Assembly (NCBI GenBank): GCA_037042185.1
Contig: JAXQJY010000032.1
Span: forward strand, 2,542,001-2,606,000
Direction: 5' to 3'
DNA: 64,000 nucleotides
Origin: Sordariomycetes sp. S80-01Y
Taxonomy: Eukaryota; Ascomycota; Sordariomycetes
Part shown: in pieces, positions 34,397 through 44,840 of the stretch
How positions within the stretch are numbered: the stretch's first letter is position 1
Layout of the letters: each line of letters begins with the position of its first letter
Position numbers and translations under genes: made by a program
The notes under the pieces: generated by a model
The model's input: only the letters and a program-made list of their open reading frames with translations
Database searches by the model: none
Told to the model about the DNA's origin: nothing

Positions 34397-35178
34397 TTGC
34401 ATTTTTGCCGTTGCCATCTCTTGATCACTTTTTGTCAATTCAATCACTTGACGGCAACTTCGAGCAACTTTTCTCTCTCCGGAAGATGAGATTCGGGGGA
34501 ACACCTCCGTCATGGTCGTGATGCTCCACAAATCCCGTCACCGGCGCCGGGCGAAGAGGGGCCATCGGCGCCGATCTCAGATAGCACCCTTTTTACCACG
34601 CGCACAGCCCTAGGATATCTTGATCCTCCTTGCACTTGGAACAATCTTTGGACGTCGATGCTTCAGCTTTTGGAGAGGTTCCAATCGCCGATGCCCGGCG
34701 TTAAGAAGGGTCGGACGACGGTGATTTGAAGCTCCGGCGCTCGTCGCATCTGCTAACAAGCTGCTCCTTCGGGGATAGCTGATGGGGAACCGACGCACCA
34801 CGGGGCGCGCCAGCGTTTGGATGCCGTGTGTGACGTTTTTCAGTCGCGACTAGTTTGCTCCCTCGTGGCAAATGTGGCGGGAGATCTACGACATGGTCAA
34901 GGCGCCAGCATCCGTCGCGCGTGCCCAGCTCTCTCCAACCTGCCGATTGGGGGAAGCACCACGCTGTTTCAATGAGACGAATATCCGTATTGAGCAGTAT
35001 CGTATGGACATTGAATCCCCGCGACATGTAGTATCCGGCTGTATCTGCGTGAGAGGTGCCGAAGCCGAAGGGCAACAACAGCTACCCATCTTCCAGATCG
35101 TCTATATAATAGGCAGTCTGTCAGGTCAAAGTAATCAGGCTTTCCGTGCCATCACGACCATATATCGCATTACCCAGT
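34397..35178. other. Promoter region of the GH5 gene
   Basis: Between tRNA-Cys and the GH5 start. The small frames (34701-35078 -, 34872-35369 +) are not supported. It contains the TATA element listed separately. Confidence 0.5.
35103..35109 (+). promoter_or_regulatory. TATA box of the GH5 gene
   Basis: TATATAA lies 70 bp before the GH5 start codon, a usual distance for a fungal secreted-enzyme gene with a short leader. Confidence 0.5.
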
Positions 35179-36368
35179 ATGAAGTTCTCAATTGTCACTG
35201 CTGCTTTCGCCCTGGGAGCCTGCGCTACGCCTACAAAGCGTCAAGGCTCCAAGTCCTGGGCTGGCACCAGCAACTACTTCGTGCAGTCCATGTCGACCTC
35301 CGAACAACAATCCTACATCTCCCAGCTCGCTTCGGACGGCGTCAAGGTCATCCGTCTGTGGGTGAGTAACCAGCCCGGCGGCGGTGCCTGCGTCAAAGGC
35401 AGTCTCAGCCAGAATGGATGCCCTCACTTCGAGGAAACCATTGGGGAGTACAACTGGGAGACGCTCGACCTCCTGGATCAAACCTTGATGTATCTTCAAG
35501 ACAATGGAATGAAGGCCATCATTTCTCCCCATGATGCCAACCTCCTGAACGGGCCCAACGGGTAAGCTTCCTCATATCTTGCAATGTTGAGGCTAGGACC
35601 TAACATGTAAACAGTAACGACATCTACGGCCAAACCTATGGGTCCGGCTACTTCTACGAGCAACAGGAGGCCATCGACGCCTTCGACAACCGCATCTCCG
35701 CCATCCTCAACTACGAAGGCGCACACTCTGGTCGCGTCTGGAAGGACTGGTCAGAGACCATTATGGCGTTCAACCTCCAGAACGAGCCGTTCGCAGCTGA
35801 GTCGTCCAAGTGCCAGCTGCCCTCCGCCGAGGAGTGGATCTGTGGTCGCTCGGCTCACATGCGCGACGTCCTTGGTGGCGACAACCCGATCCAGGTGGCC
35901 TCTGGGGGCTTCGGAGGAGACATCTCCCATGGCTGCACCTTCGTTGGCATGAACTGCGAGAAGCTAGATATCGCTTCAGGTAAGCGAACTTCAAATCCAC
36001 GCCGACGACCATCACTCTGACTGTCGCTAGTTCACCGCTACGCCGGAGCGCAAGGAGACAACAGCGGCCAGTGGACTGCAGGCTACAGCGACTGGATGAA
36101 CCAGGCCAACGGCAAGCTCGTCAACCTGGAGGAATGGGGCGTTGACACGAGCCAGCTCGACCCCTCGTCCGAGTTCCCCGCCAACACGAAGGATATGAAC
36201 AGCGCCGGCTTGCCCTGGGTCTACTGGCAACTCCTGCCGCCCAAGGTGTGCGACGTGAACGACAGCGACCCATTCGGCTTCTACATTGACAGTGGCGTTC
36301 CTTACGCCGCCGAGGTTCAGGCTGCCAGTGAAGCAGACTGCCCGCAGAGCTGGGCTGGCCTTGTTTGA
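35179..36368 (+). CDS. Secreted glycoside hydrolase, GH5-like (clan GH-A)
   Basis: Beta-glycanase of the GH5 type acting outside the cell; cellulase, exo-glucanase or mannanase specificity cannot be fixed from sequence alone. Three exons: 35179-35561, 35615-35979 and 36031-36368 (361 aa). A signal peptide (MKFSIVTAAFALGACA) precedes a Lys-Arg site, suggesting Kex2 processing before GSKSWAGTSNYFV. The TIM-barrel marks are VKVIRLWVSN (strand 2 Arg), AIISPHDANL, AFNLQNEPFA with the acid/base Glu185 after Asn, VHRYAG with the conserved His-Tyr, and NLEEWGVD with the nucleophile Glu (283 or 284). VYWQLLPP carries the strand-8 Trp. Key catalytic residues all appear intact. Confidence 0.88.
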
Positions 36369-36576
36369 TCGATACAAGACATCACATTTAGATAGTGCTT
36401 ATGGAACAAGTACATTCAAGGATACTGATTAGGCATGGCATTAATGACTCGGGGGACTTCCCAAGATTTCATTGGAAGTTCCCTAGCTTTAAAATTACAT
36501 AGGCTGCGATACCATTTCATCATGCATGGTCATAACACCGTCGTCAAAGTCGTCCACGTAAAGTTGGCATACACCA

Positions 36577-37817
36577 TCAAATGATTCCACCGCCGGCTCC
36601 TCCAAAGCCACCAAACCCTCCACCTTGCCCATTGCCACCACCTTGACCGCCCGGTCCAGGGAATCGCGGGCCTGCACCGGCCATGGTAGGATCGTAGCGT
36701 GCACCAGGCGGTGCCCGCGGATCGTAGCCTCCAGGCTGACCACTGCCGTCCCCACGGAAGAGCGGGTCGTCAAACGTAGGGTGCATTCCAGAGTGGCCTC
36801 CAGGTCGAGGCATGTCGGGCCTCCCCCAGCCAGGCGTAAATGACGGTACCAGCGGGTCTCGCGATCCCAAACCAGGAGGATTTAAGTCGTCGTCGCCAAT
36901 CCTGGGCGGTCCTCCTGGCATGACTCCTCCACGAGGGCCTCGCAGTATATCATGCTCATCTTCGAAGCCCGGCATCGGGATATCGCCATGTGGATGCGGC
37001 CTTGGTCTCGCGAGGTCAGGCATCAGCCCGGGATTCGGATAAGGCTCTGGGTTGGGGACGTTCGGACGAGGGTTGCCGGGGAACAGGTGACGGGGATCTT
37101 GTTGGGCACGACGCTCAGCGTTCGCATTCGCTTCGGCTTCGGCTTCCTCGATGTACCCCTCGCTTTGCAGTTTCGGAATGAGCTTTTGCACGATGTTGAC
37201 CTTGAGGTCATGAAGAATAGCTAAGAACGGTTAGCACGAGCGTGCGGATTTGCGTACAGGCACTCACAAGAAATAGCTTCCTCAGAGACGAAAACTTTGC
37301 TCAGTTTCTCGACCAGATCGCTGCGATCTTCCTCGCCCTCCTCCTTGACAGTTATCCGTACCGGGAGGTTCTTGGACTGCGCGACGTCTGCAATCTTCTT
37401 CTCGAATCGATGGATATTTTCGTCGCCAATTGCCAGGCCGCGAATCTCAACCTTGCTTCCGATCTTGTCGACGCTGATAACGAAGCGCATCGACGATTGC
37501 TTGTGCGCATAGACGAATCGTATGGAGCCGTAGCCGTCGTTCCATTGCGGGGGTAGTCGAGGGGCAAGAGATTCGGCCTCAGCTAACAAAGTGTCAGTGG
37601 CGGGAGCAGAAAAGGTTGATTTCAGGTGGGACGAACGGAGGTTCTTGTCTTCGTTGAATCCGCAAAGCTTGAAGCCGATGGCGGCGAGGTATGCATGCAC
37701 GAGGAGCCCAATCACCTCGTAGGAGCTGGCCAGATCGGAGCTGTCGTCGCCTTTCGGATGTGTGGGTAGCGCATCGGCCATGCCCTGCAGCATGGCTGTT
37801 GCACTGAGTCTCGACAT
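36577..37817 (-). CDS. PI31-type proteasome regulator
   Basis: Homologue of PI31 (PSMF1), which binds the 20S proteasome. Two exons: 37817-37268 and 37220-36577 (397 aa). The N-terminal fold spans about residues 20-180 (LASSYEVIGLLVHAYLAAIGFKLCGF, PPQWNDGYGSIRFVYAHKQSSMRFVISVDKIGSKVEIRGLAIGD). The splice joins EEAIS to SILHDLKVNIVQKLIPKL. The C-terminal half is Pro/Gly/Asp/Arg-rich and disordered, with the FDDPLFRG motif characteristic of PI31 proteins, and ends in Gly repeats (GGFGGFGGAGGGII). The hydrophobic-Tyr-X tail of animal PI31 is not present at the end, so proteasome binding may differ. It is convergent with the GH5 gene. Confidence 0.9.
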
Positions 37818-40643
37818 TATTGAGATAGTTCAGTTGCGTAGGGTTGATGATGGTGAGGTAGTTGGTTGTTGGTAAAGGGTTGAGGACGAAGTCAACGGGG
37901 GTGAAGGGTCGGGGTAACATGCTGATTGCGCGGTGGCGTCATGAGGTGCTGCCTTCAGCCCTATATGTGGGGTTCGGCCCCCAAAATGCGATTCTGCAAG
38001 ACCCTGTAATCTGGGATGTGCCATGCTGCATGACTGGAATCTTGGAATGTTTCCTTATTCTCGCCCTTATCCTAGGCATCAGTTGCCATTATCTGGTGGC
38101 TGGTCCAAAACCAGGGTTGGATACCGCGCCAATAGCCCACCTGGCACAGCCAAACGCATGTCGCCACCGACCACGACTAATCAAGAATAAGGATGAGGAG
38201 CAAGCTATCAATCGCTTCAGCTTTCCAATGATTGTTTAAAACCGAGTACCGAGGTGAGAAAGGAATGAACCTTTGAAACCGCGTGCACGGCGTTCTCTTG
38301 GGGTGAGAGGAACCCTAAGTCAACGGGCAGCCATACATGTACTCTTCGTAATAATCTGTGGCAGAATAGCTCTGTTTGATATTCTCAATCTTCAAAGAAG
38401 TCTATAGCAGATGCCATCTGCATGAGATCCGATGAACTAACCCTAAGCAAAGGATGGGGCATAAGTGCCAAAGATGGGTCTCGCTAGGAGTTTCTATAAT
38501 TATGCGAGCTTATGAGCTTTCATCGTGCTCTTATTAACTAATTTTCAAGAATACAAATCAAATAGAAGGAAGAAAAAGAGATGTCTTTATGGTATGGTGC
38601 CCGAAAGAACTTAGAATGATTCGATACGGACCAACAAGACGTTTTTGAGGGGCGAGTATTGTGCTGAGGCGATGGGGTTCTAGCTAGTAGCAGGGAGAAG
38701 ACTTTTTCTGTCCAGAACCTAGAAGATGACAAGTAGCGCTTGAATCAACCTTGTACGTGGTCCTGAACCATTTAGATGTTTCCCGTCCACTATCCACCTC
38801 TAAGAGGGTGGCGGGAGAAGATACTTCGAAGCAACGTGATTCGCGGTCCACAGCGTCAGCCATCCTCATCTCTCGACTACGTATTGAGAGAAACCCCGAT
38901 AAGAATTTGACGCAGTCATTTGAGGTTTGATGTTGTCTTTTCCAGAAAGTATTCGAAACATAGAACTCACGGTTGCTGTACGGTACTGTATTACGTCGCG
39001 TCGCATGGCCATGAGCCCGAGGCCAACTGGACAAGCCTGAATCTTAGGAAAAAGGAAAAAACAGAACTCACATGGACACAATACTGATGGTCTTGAAAGT
39101 GTAGCGTAAGATTGCGCAGCACTGTTCCAAAGTGCATGTCACCTACTTGTATGTAATCAAAAGTGGTAATGGACTCGGGACTAAGGTGGGGCCGCAGCGG
39201 GAGGACCCTAGCGGCCGGGTACCGCGCCGCGCTGGTTCTCTGAGATCCTGTAAAGACGCATTGCAAACACTCTGAGATCTCAGCCCCTCTTGAAAGCGGA
39301 ATCGGGGTACCAATCTGGTCACAGTTCGAATATGTAGTCATCAATATCATAGCCTCTTCATCTTTGGCTTAAGACAATTTGTGGACAAGGACGGAAGTTA
39401 TCCTCCGTCTAGTCTCGATGTCAAGCTTGCCTCGAGAACACGGCCACTGTAGACCGCCCAAAAAGGCAATTGTCATTAGTTTCTCCAATTCTACGCAATG
39501 CTGCCCAAGGCATTTTCTGCCCGCTCTGCCTGAGGGGGCCCTGTTCAATTGGCCACCGTGAGTGGACGCCGGTGGACTTGGCGTGTGACGTGGTCAGTGT
39601 TGATTTGGATGCGCAGTTGCCAGTGGTGGTGTCGTTCTCCTGCAGCAGATGCGGGCAGTCTGTACACCCTCAAGCGAAGGCCGGAACTTAAAGCTCGTGC
39701 TGCTAGCATGTCATTCTCAAACATCGAAGTGATCAAAACGCTGGTTTCGCAAAGGCGTACTTCAAGAGCTGCGCGAGATCCTCCTCGCCAACTTATCCAA
39801 CCGCTACTGACCAGAGCGTTGCACAGCGCTGAGACCGGCGTAGGGCTGCATCGGAAAGCAGGGAAGATGAGACACGCTTAATTCCAGATAACTCTCATGA
39901 CGGAACGGGATCGATGTCTGCTGCCACCTCAGCACACCGGCGTTGTACCATCTTGTTGGTGCGGGGCACGCGGAGGATGAATACGCTGGAGTACCTTTTG
40001 GCTGGCCGCTTTTACGACCGGGACCCGAAATTGACACATGCTTGTCGACGATGAGATATAGTCTCTCAGGGGGTTGTTTTCCTTGCGGAGTTCTTTGACT
40101 CGGTCGAACTAACCTTTGCATACTCTGTGGTAGCGGATCCTCAACCTCGTGTCATTCAGCACTACGTATCTGACCGGTTCAATAAGGCTGCCGTGCAGTA
40201 CAGGTGGAATAGAAGTTTGAATCTTATAAGTCCAATCCATAATCTTAGCTAAATATTGAAGATATCAATCTATTTCATTTCTAATAACAGTTGAATAACG
40301 TTCGGCCGGAGAGCCGCAATCCTGCGACTTCCAATCCCGCGACTCCGCGCACCCCGCAACTCCATCACCTTCTGAGGTCATCACAAATCATTGACCTCCG
40401 AGTCTCGAGTCTGCTTACAACGCGGTATCTCGAACACAGCTGCCTTCCACCAGTAGACAGAGTCTCTGATTTAAGTGATCGACCCGGGAATTGAGCTGAC
40501 CAAGCACTCGTGTCACTTCGCTGAGTACTTAAGGCGAGCTGATCCTCGAGAGTAGCTTACGGCCAATCTACCAACCTTCGAGCATACTGTAGCTGATAAG
40601 AACCTATCGTTCTCCACGAATCTTCATTATCCCGCAAATCAAC
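37818..40643. other. 2.8-kb gene-empty region
   Basis: The longest stretch in the window without a supportable gene, between divergent starts of the PI31 and GFA genes. It looks more AT-rich than its surroundings by eye, especially 38220-38740 and 40195-40290. The frames inside (38684-39034 -, 39470-39691 +, 39549-39881 +) lack motifs and splice structure. A few Cys-X2-Cys pairs in 39470-39691 are not enough to call a gene. No transposon ends or target duplications were seen. Confidence 0.45.
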
Positions 40644-41229
40644 ATGTCAAACGCATCCCAGCAAGCGCAGCCGAACTTTCCGCGGGCGGGCCTGTCTCGA
40701 GATGGATGGTCCACTGAACACGAAGCCACGGCCACATGCTTCTGCGGGGCTGTTCAACTAGCATTTGTGTGTTGATATACTCTATTCTGATCATGTGAAC
40801 AGAAGCTGACGTATCAAGCCCACCGACGGTCCGGGCCTTGTCAACACCTTTGTCTGCAACTGCACAGATTGCCGCAAAATCACAGCCTCAATGTTCGCCT
40901 CGAACTTCACTGTCAAGGACGATTACCTTCGTCATGTACGCGGGCAAGAAAATCTCAAAATGTTCGGGCAGGCAGATAGTATTGCGTCGAGTCGCAAGAT
41001 GACCAACTTCTTCTGCTCTACATGTGGGACCTTGATGTACCGTGTGGGGGAGTCGTTCCCAGGACAGAGTATCCTGAGAATCGGGACTGTTGACGACTTC
41101 CGTCTGCATGAGACGAAGCTCAGGCCCAAATACGAGAACTTCACGAAGGATAGGGTCGATTGGTTTTCGGGAGTTGAGGGGGCTGTACAGCACGAGGCCC
41201 AGCCCGTACGGGCTAAGGAGAAGATTTGA
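40644..41229 (+). CDS. GFA / CENP-V domain protein
   Basis: Member of the GFA family, named for the glutathione-dependent formaldehyde-activating enzyme; most fungal members have no assigned substrate. Two exons: 40644-40766 and 40819-41229 (177 aa). The second acceptor (TATCAAG|CCC) is the one that keeps the frame. Seven cysteines fit the zinc-binding pattern: C32-X-C34 (TCFCGAVQ), C54-X-C56-X2-C59 (VCNCTDC) and C107-X2-C110 (FCSTCGTLMYR). The rest shows the family's beta strands (MFASNFTVKDDYLRHVRGQENLKMF, ILRIGTVDD). The 3' end is 120 bp from the convergent EthD gene, forming part of a compact trio with the flavin reductase. Confidence 0.9.
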
Positions 41230-41349
41230 TGAGTCCTCTAGCTAGAAATCATATGTCTTTAAGTTGAATGCATAGTTTGAGTACTATCAATGGCTAAACA
41301 GTCGCTTCAAATCGTAGCTTTCGTAAATAAACCCCCATCTGCGAGCCAC

Positions 41350-41676
41350 CTATCCCAACGCCACGGTGCGTCCTTTGATGAAAATGGGCTGCATGTTGCT
41401 GAACTTTGAGGTATCACCGCAGACCTCCGCCGCTGTCTTTCCACCCATAACCTGATTACAGCTCGCCTCATCCTTCCAACTCGTGAGGCAGGCAATACTG
41501 TGCGGTGGCGCTTCTGCACCCTTTGCCGTTCCTCCGAATTCGATGACCTTCCAGGTGATCATGCCCAGTGGCTGCCAGTTGCGCTCCACCATCGGCATAT
41601 GTGACTGAAGGTAGTAATCCATGTCGAATTTGGCGCCCTCCTTGTTTGGATAGAGAATCATGAGATTGTAAGCCAT
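41350..41676 (-). CDS. EthD-domain protein
   Basis: A small single-exon protein of 108 aa with the EthD dimeric alpha/beta-barrel (ferredoxin-like) fold. Members accompany ether degradation in bacteria and some act as small oxygenases or cyclases in fungal polyketide pathways. Features are MAYNLMILYPNKEGAKFDMDYYLQSHMPMVERNW (the conserved YYLQSHMP histidine), a middle strand pair around MITWKVIEF, and a helical segment with SIACLTSWKDEASCNQVM. The start is unambiguous and the length matches the domain. It shares a 788-bp divergent promoter with the old-yellow-enzyme gene. Substrate unknown. Confidence 0.9.
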   Translation of the reverse strand: MAYNLMILYPNKEGAKFDMDYYLQSHMPMVERNWQPLGMITWKVIEFGGTAKGAEAPPHSIACLTSWKDEASCNQVMGGKTAAEVCGDTSKFSNMQPIFIKGRTVALG

Positions 41677-42464
41677 GGTGTGCGCGGCCCTGTAGCATGG
41701 ACCAGGGGAGGCCGATGTGAAAGGAGTGACGGATTGTTGTCCGAATACGACGATAGAGGTATTGTGAGTCTTTGTGTTGGAAGCATGGGGATAAGATGCA
41801 GCAGCTTTTGTGAGATGTTTAGGGATCGCAGATCATCGGGAACGAGATCATCGTGCGCCGCTCCGGGGCCTTTATGAGAAACCTCGGTGATCCGGGGCAG
41901 GGTGCCCCACTTCTGCCGGAGCTCCGGAGGAGGAACGGGAGTCGCTACCAGGCACGCCAGCCACCGATCCTCAAGAGAAGTGTTCAGTCTTTGGTTGATG
42001 ATACCACCTGTATAATAATTCGGTCTATAATTCTATTTTGCAATTACTCCTCATAAGCTCTTTGTTGCGCGCATCCTAGCTTTCGTAGCAGTGAGCCATC
42101 GAACGACCCTCTCGAGAGGAATCGGTGCTGTGGGGCCTACCGAAACTCCATGCAGATGACGTCTGCTGTCCGAAACTCCGCGATTGCGAATAAGAGCTTG
42201 TTTAGCTAGCTGGAACGATTTTTTTCGAACCTTAGCTGATGGAAGCAATTCGATGGAGTCGTGGTTTCAAAGCAGAGGGGCCATAGGTTTCTGAAATTAT
42301 ATAAAGGTCAGGTACCGTAGGGCATTTGATCTCGATCCGACAGTTTAGAGACAGTAAGACAGAACATCTACAACACCGTCAACGCGAGCATTCCCTAAAA
42401 GGGCCCGGCATTGCAACACGCCAGACATCCCTACTATCCCTTATTTAACTCTTATTCCACTAAA
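41677..42464. other. Divergent promoter, EthD / old yellow enzyme
   Basis: 788 bp shared upstream region. It contains a TATA element for the rightward gene at 42298. No coding frame is supported. Co-regulation of the two genes is inference from the arrangement. Confidence 0.55.
42298..42305 (+). promoter_or_regulatory. TATA box of the old-yellow-enzyme gene
   Basis: TATATAAA 160 bp before the ATG at 42465, in otherwise mixed-composition sequence. Confidence 0.5.
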
Positions 42465-43622
42465 ATGGGCTCCGTACCGCAATACAACCCTGCCGACACC
42501 AGGCTCTTCAAGCCTTTGAAGCTCGGCAACAACGAACTCCAACACCGCATCGCATTCGCTCCGCTCACCCGCTATCGCAATGATGACGAGAATGTTCCCA
42601 CAGATTTGATGGAAAAGTACTATGCCGACCGAGCCTCCGCACCAGGAACGCTCGTCATCTCGGAAGCCACTGGCATCAACCACGCTGAGGAAGGATCGCC
42701 GAACGGGCCTGGTTTCGTCAACGATGCGCAGGTCGCGGGATGGAAGAAGATCATTGACGCCGTTCACGCCAAGGGATCCATTTACTTCCAGCAGATCTGG
42801 GCCATGGGTCGTGCTTCGAGCCCCGAGTATTTGGAGAAAAGGGGTTACCCCTACCGCTCGAGCAGCGCGGTCCCCATGCCCAAGAGCGAGACTGCGCCTC
42901 GGCCGATGACAGAGGAGGAGATCCTGCAAACCATTCAAGATTTCGTCGAGACCGCCAAGAGAGTTGTTGCTGCTGGTGGAGATGGCGTTGAGATTCACTC
43001 CGCGCACGGCTACCTGCTTGACCAATTCCTCACCGAGGCTATCAACCAGCGAACGGACAAGTGGGGAGGTTCCATTGAGAACCGGGCTCGCCTTACCCTC
43101 ACAGTCGTTAAGGAAGTGGCCGCGGCTATCGGCGCTGAGAGGACTGCTGTTCGTCTGTCGCCTTGGGCTGGCTTCCAGGGCTCCGAGAAGAAGGACTCGA
43201 AGGAGCTGTTCACCTACATCATCAACGAGCTCAAGAAGACAGGGCTCAAGCTCGCCTACATCTCCCTCGTTGAGGCCACCGGTGATCCCGCTGTCCTGAT
43301 CCTGGGCGACAAGGGCATCAACGAGGACAAGACTCTCGACTTCATCCTCGAGGCCTGGGACAACCAATCGCCAGTCATGGTCGCGGGCGGATACCTCCCC
43401 CACAGCGCCGCGTGGGCAGTCGAGGAGCATTACAAGAAGTGGGACGTCATCATTGGGTTTGGACGGTACTTCATCTCCAACCCAGATCTGGTATACAGGA
43501 TCAAGAAGGGCATCCCCTTGACGAAGTACAACCGTCCGACCTTCTACCTGAACAAGCAGTGGGAGGGCTACAACGATTACGCCTTCAGCGAGGAGTACTT
43601 GAAGGAGCACCCCGACAACTAA
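42465..43622 (+). CDS. Old yellow enzyme-type NADH:flavin oxidoreductase
   Basis: FMN-dependent ene-reductase that reduces activated C=C bonds using NAD(P)H. Single exon, 385 aa. The frame extends 18 codons upstream, but the start MGSVPQYNPADTRLFKPLKLG matches the family. FMN-site residues are in IAFAPLTRYR (Thr). The active site has VEIHSAHGYLLDQFL, giving the His-His pair and the catalytic Tyr as in 12-oxophytodienoate reductases, followed by NQRTDKWGGSIENRARL. The phosphate-binding loop IIGFGRYFISNPDL is intact. There is no signal peptide and no extra domain (no fused 4Fe-4S or ferredoxin part), so this is the simple yeast-type form. Neighbours on the left are EthD and GFA proteins, hinting at xenobiotic or secondary metabolism. 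Confidence 0.93.
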   Translation: MGSVPQYNPADTRLFKPLKLGNNELQHRIAFAPLTRYRNDDENVPTDLMEKYYADRASAPGTLVISEATGINHAEEGSPNGPGFVNDAQVAGWKKIIDAVHAKGSIYFQQIWAMGRASSPEYLEKRGYPYRSSSAVPMPKSETAPRPMTEEEILQTIQDFVETAKRVVAAGGDGVEIHSAHGYLLDQFLTEAINQRTDKWGGSIENRARLTLTVVKEVAAAIGAERTAVRLSPWAGFQGSEKKDSKELFTYIINELKKTGLKLAYISLVEATGDPAVLILGDKGINEDKTLDFILEAWDNQSPVMVAGGYLPHSAAWAVEEHYKKWDVIIGFGRYFISNPDLVYRIKKGIPLTKYNRPTFYLNKQWEGYNDYAFSEEYLKEHPDN

Positions 43623-44840
43623 ACCCCGGCGGTGAAGCCTGTCACATGAATGATGAACAGCCTTGAGTTGGTTCTAAATCATGCGATTCATAGAAAACAT
43701 TGACAGTCATAGAGATTTAGAAGGATAGATGGTGCATCACAGCGGTTGTTTAGACTAAATAGATTCCGGCATGATAGAATTAAGCCTAACTTTGACCCCT
43801 GCTCGCACACTCTCGCCGACGTGAAGCGCTGCAACGAGCCTCATGCAACGCACTTTACATGTTCGAAGACCCAATGTACAGGAGGCTTGTAACCAATTCA
43901 CATGACATCCCATCGATACGTCTGGGCCATGTCCCATGTAATGTGCAAGGGCAGCATCGGTGCTAGGCCCGATCGGGGGATCACCAGCAGACAACTCAGA
44001 ACCCCCACAAAGCCGCAGCAGCTTCCTCCTCTCCCTCACCGCCATAGGACTCGATCCTCTGCCTCTGGCTCAATCTCTCGTGCATCCAGTTGGTCCTTGC
44101 GTCAATTGCGGTCAAGATGAGAAACTGCTCCCACTCTGGCCCTGTCTTGCCTGTCTAAGCGCCAACCCCCCCCGCCACGAGCAGCCTCATTCAGCAAGTG
44201 GGCGTGGATGACCAACCTCCTCAAAGGCTTAAGCCGCACGTCGACCGTCGGCCTCCACTCGTCACGCACTGCAGCGTCGCTTCACTCACTCACTCACATC
44301 ATCATTTTTCAATTAATAGCTCTCTGCATCAGCAACCAATAAACGAGCCCAATGCTCCCACAGCGCGCGCCCGCTGCTCGACTTGCCAACGGCTGCTGCA
44401 ATCGCTGCGCCATCTCACCAAAGCCCCTCCTTGGGCAGGGACAGTAGACGAGGTCGGGTTCATTAGGCACTGATGCCGGACGTCAAGCTCACGACTGAAG
44501 ATTGAGGCTGCTGCTAGTCTCCGTGATTCACGCGCTGCACCGCTCTGTCGTTACTTTACCATCATTTCGGAGGCGCCGATCATCGAACCTTGAGGTGCAT
44601 TGTCTACTGGTTCGTTAAGCGGTGCATCCACCACGGATCCTGTGCAGTCTGGCACAACCCTTGCCAAACCGCGCCCTCCTATCTTGATTCGAACTTCTCT
44701 TACGAGCGCCGACCCTTCCATAGAGAGCCTTGCCGCTGTCAGCGCACGTCTCTGAGCCTTCGCGTATTACCTGTCGTCGTGTCGATATTCACGAGGTTGC
44801 CTTGACCGCCCCTTCCAGTCACCAAACTCGTCATCGCAGC
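43623..44840. other. Intergenic region / long 5' leader of the kinase-like gene
   Basis: 1.2 kb. A short CACT tandem run lies near 44284-44297. Short open frames such as 43755-44045 (-) and 44198-44473 (+) show no recognisable domain. The open frame of the downstream gene extends back to 44730 but gives no conserved sequence. Confidence 0.45.

Noticed and set aside
39470-39691. 73-codon frame with several Cys-X2-Cys pairs (zinc-ribbon-like)
   Set aside because: Overlapped by other frames, no homology recognised and no supporting exon; probably chance.
42441-43610. 389-codon open frame antisense to the old yellow enzyme gene
   Set aside because: It mirrors a GC-biased coding gene; the sense product is a complete known enzyme and the antisense protein has no motif.
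43960-44211. Frame containing CVNCGQ...CLAC resembling a zinc ribbon
   Set aside because: Single short match, no conserved surroundings, ends within the 5' flank of the kinase-like gene.
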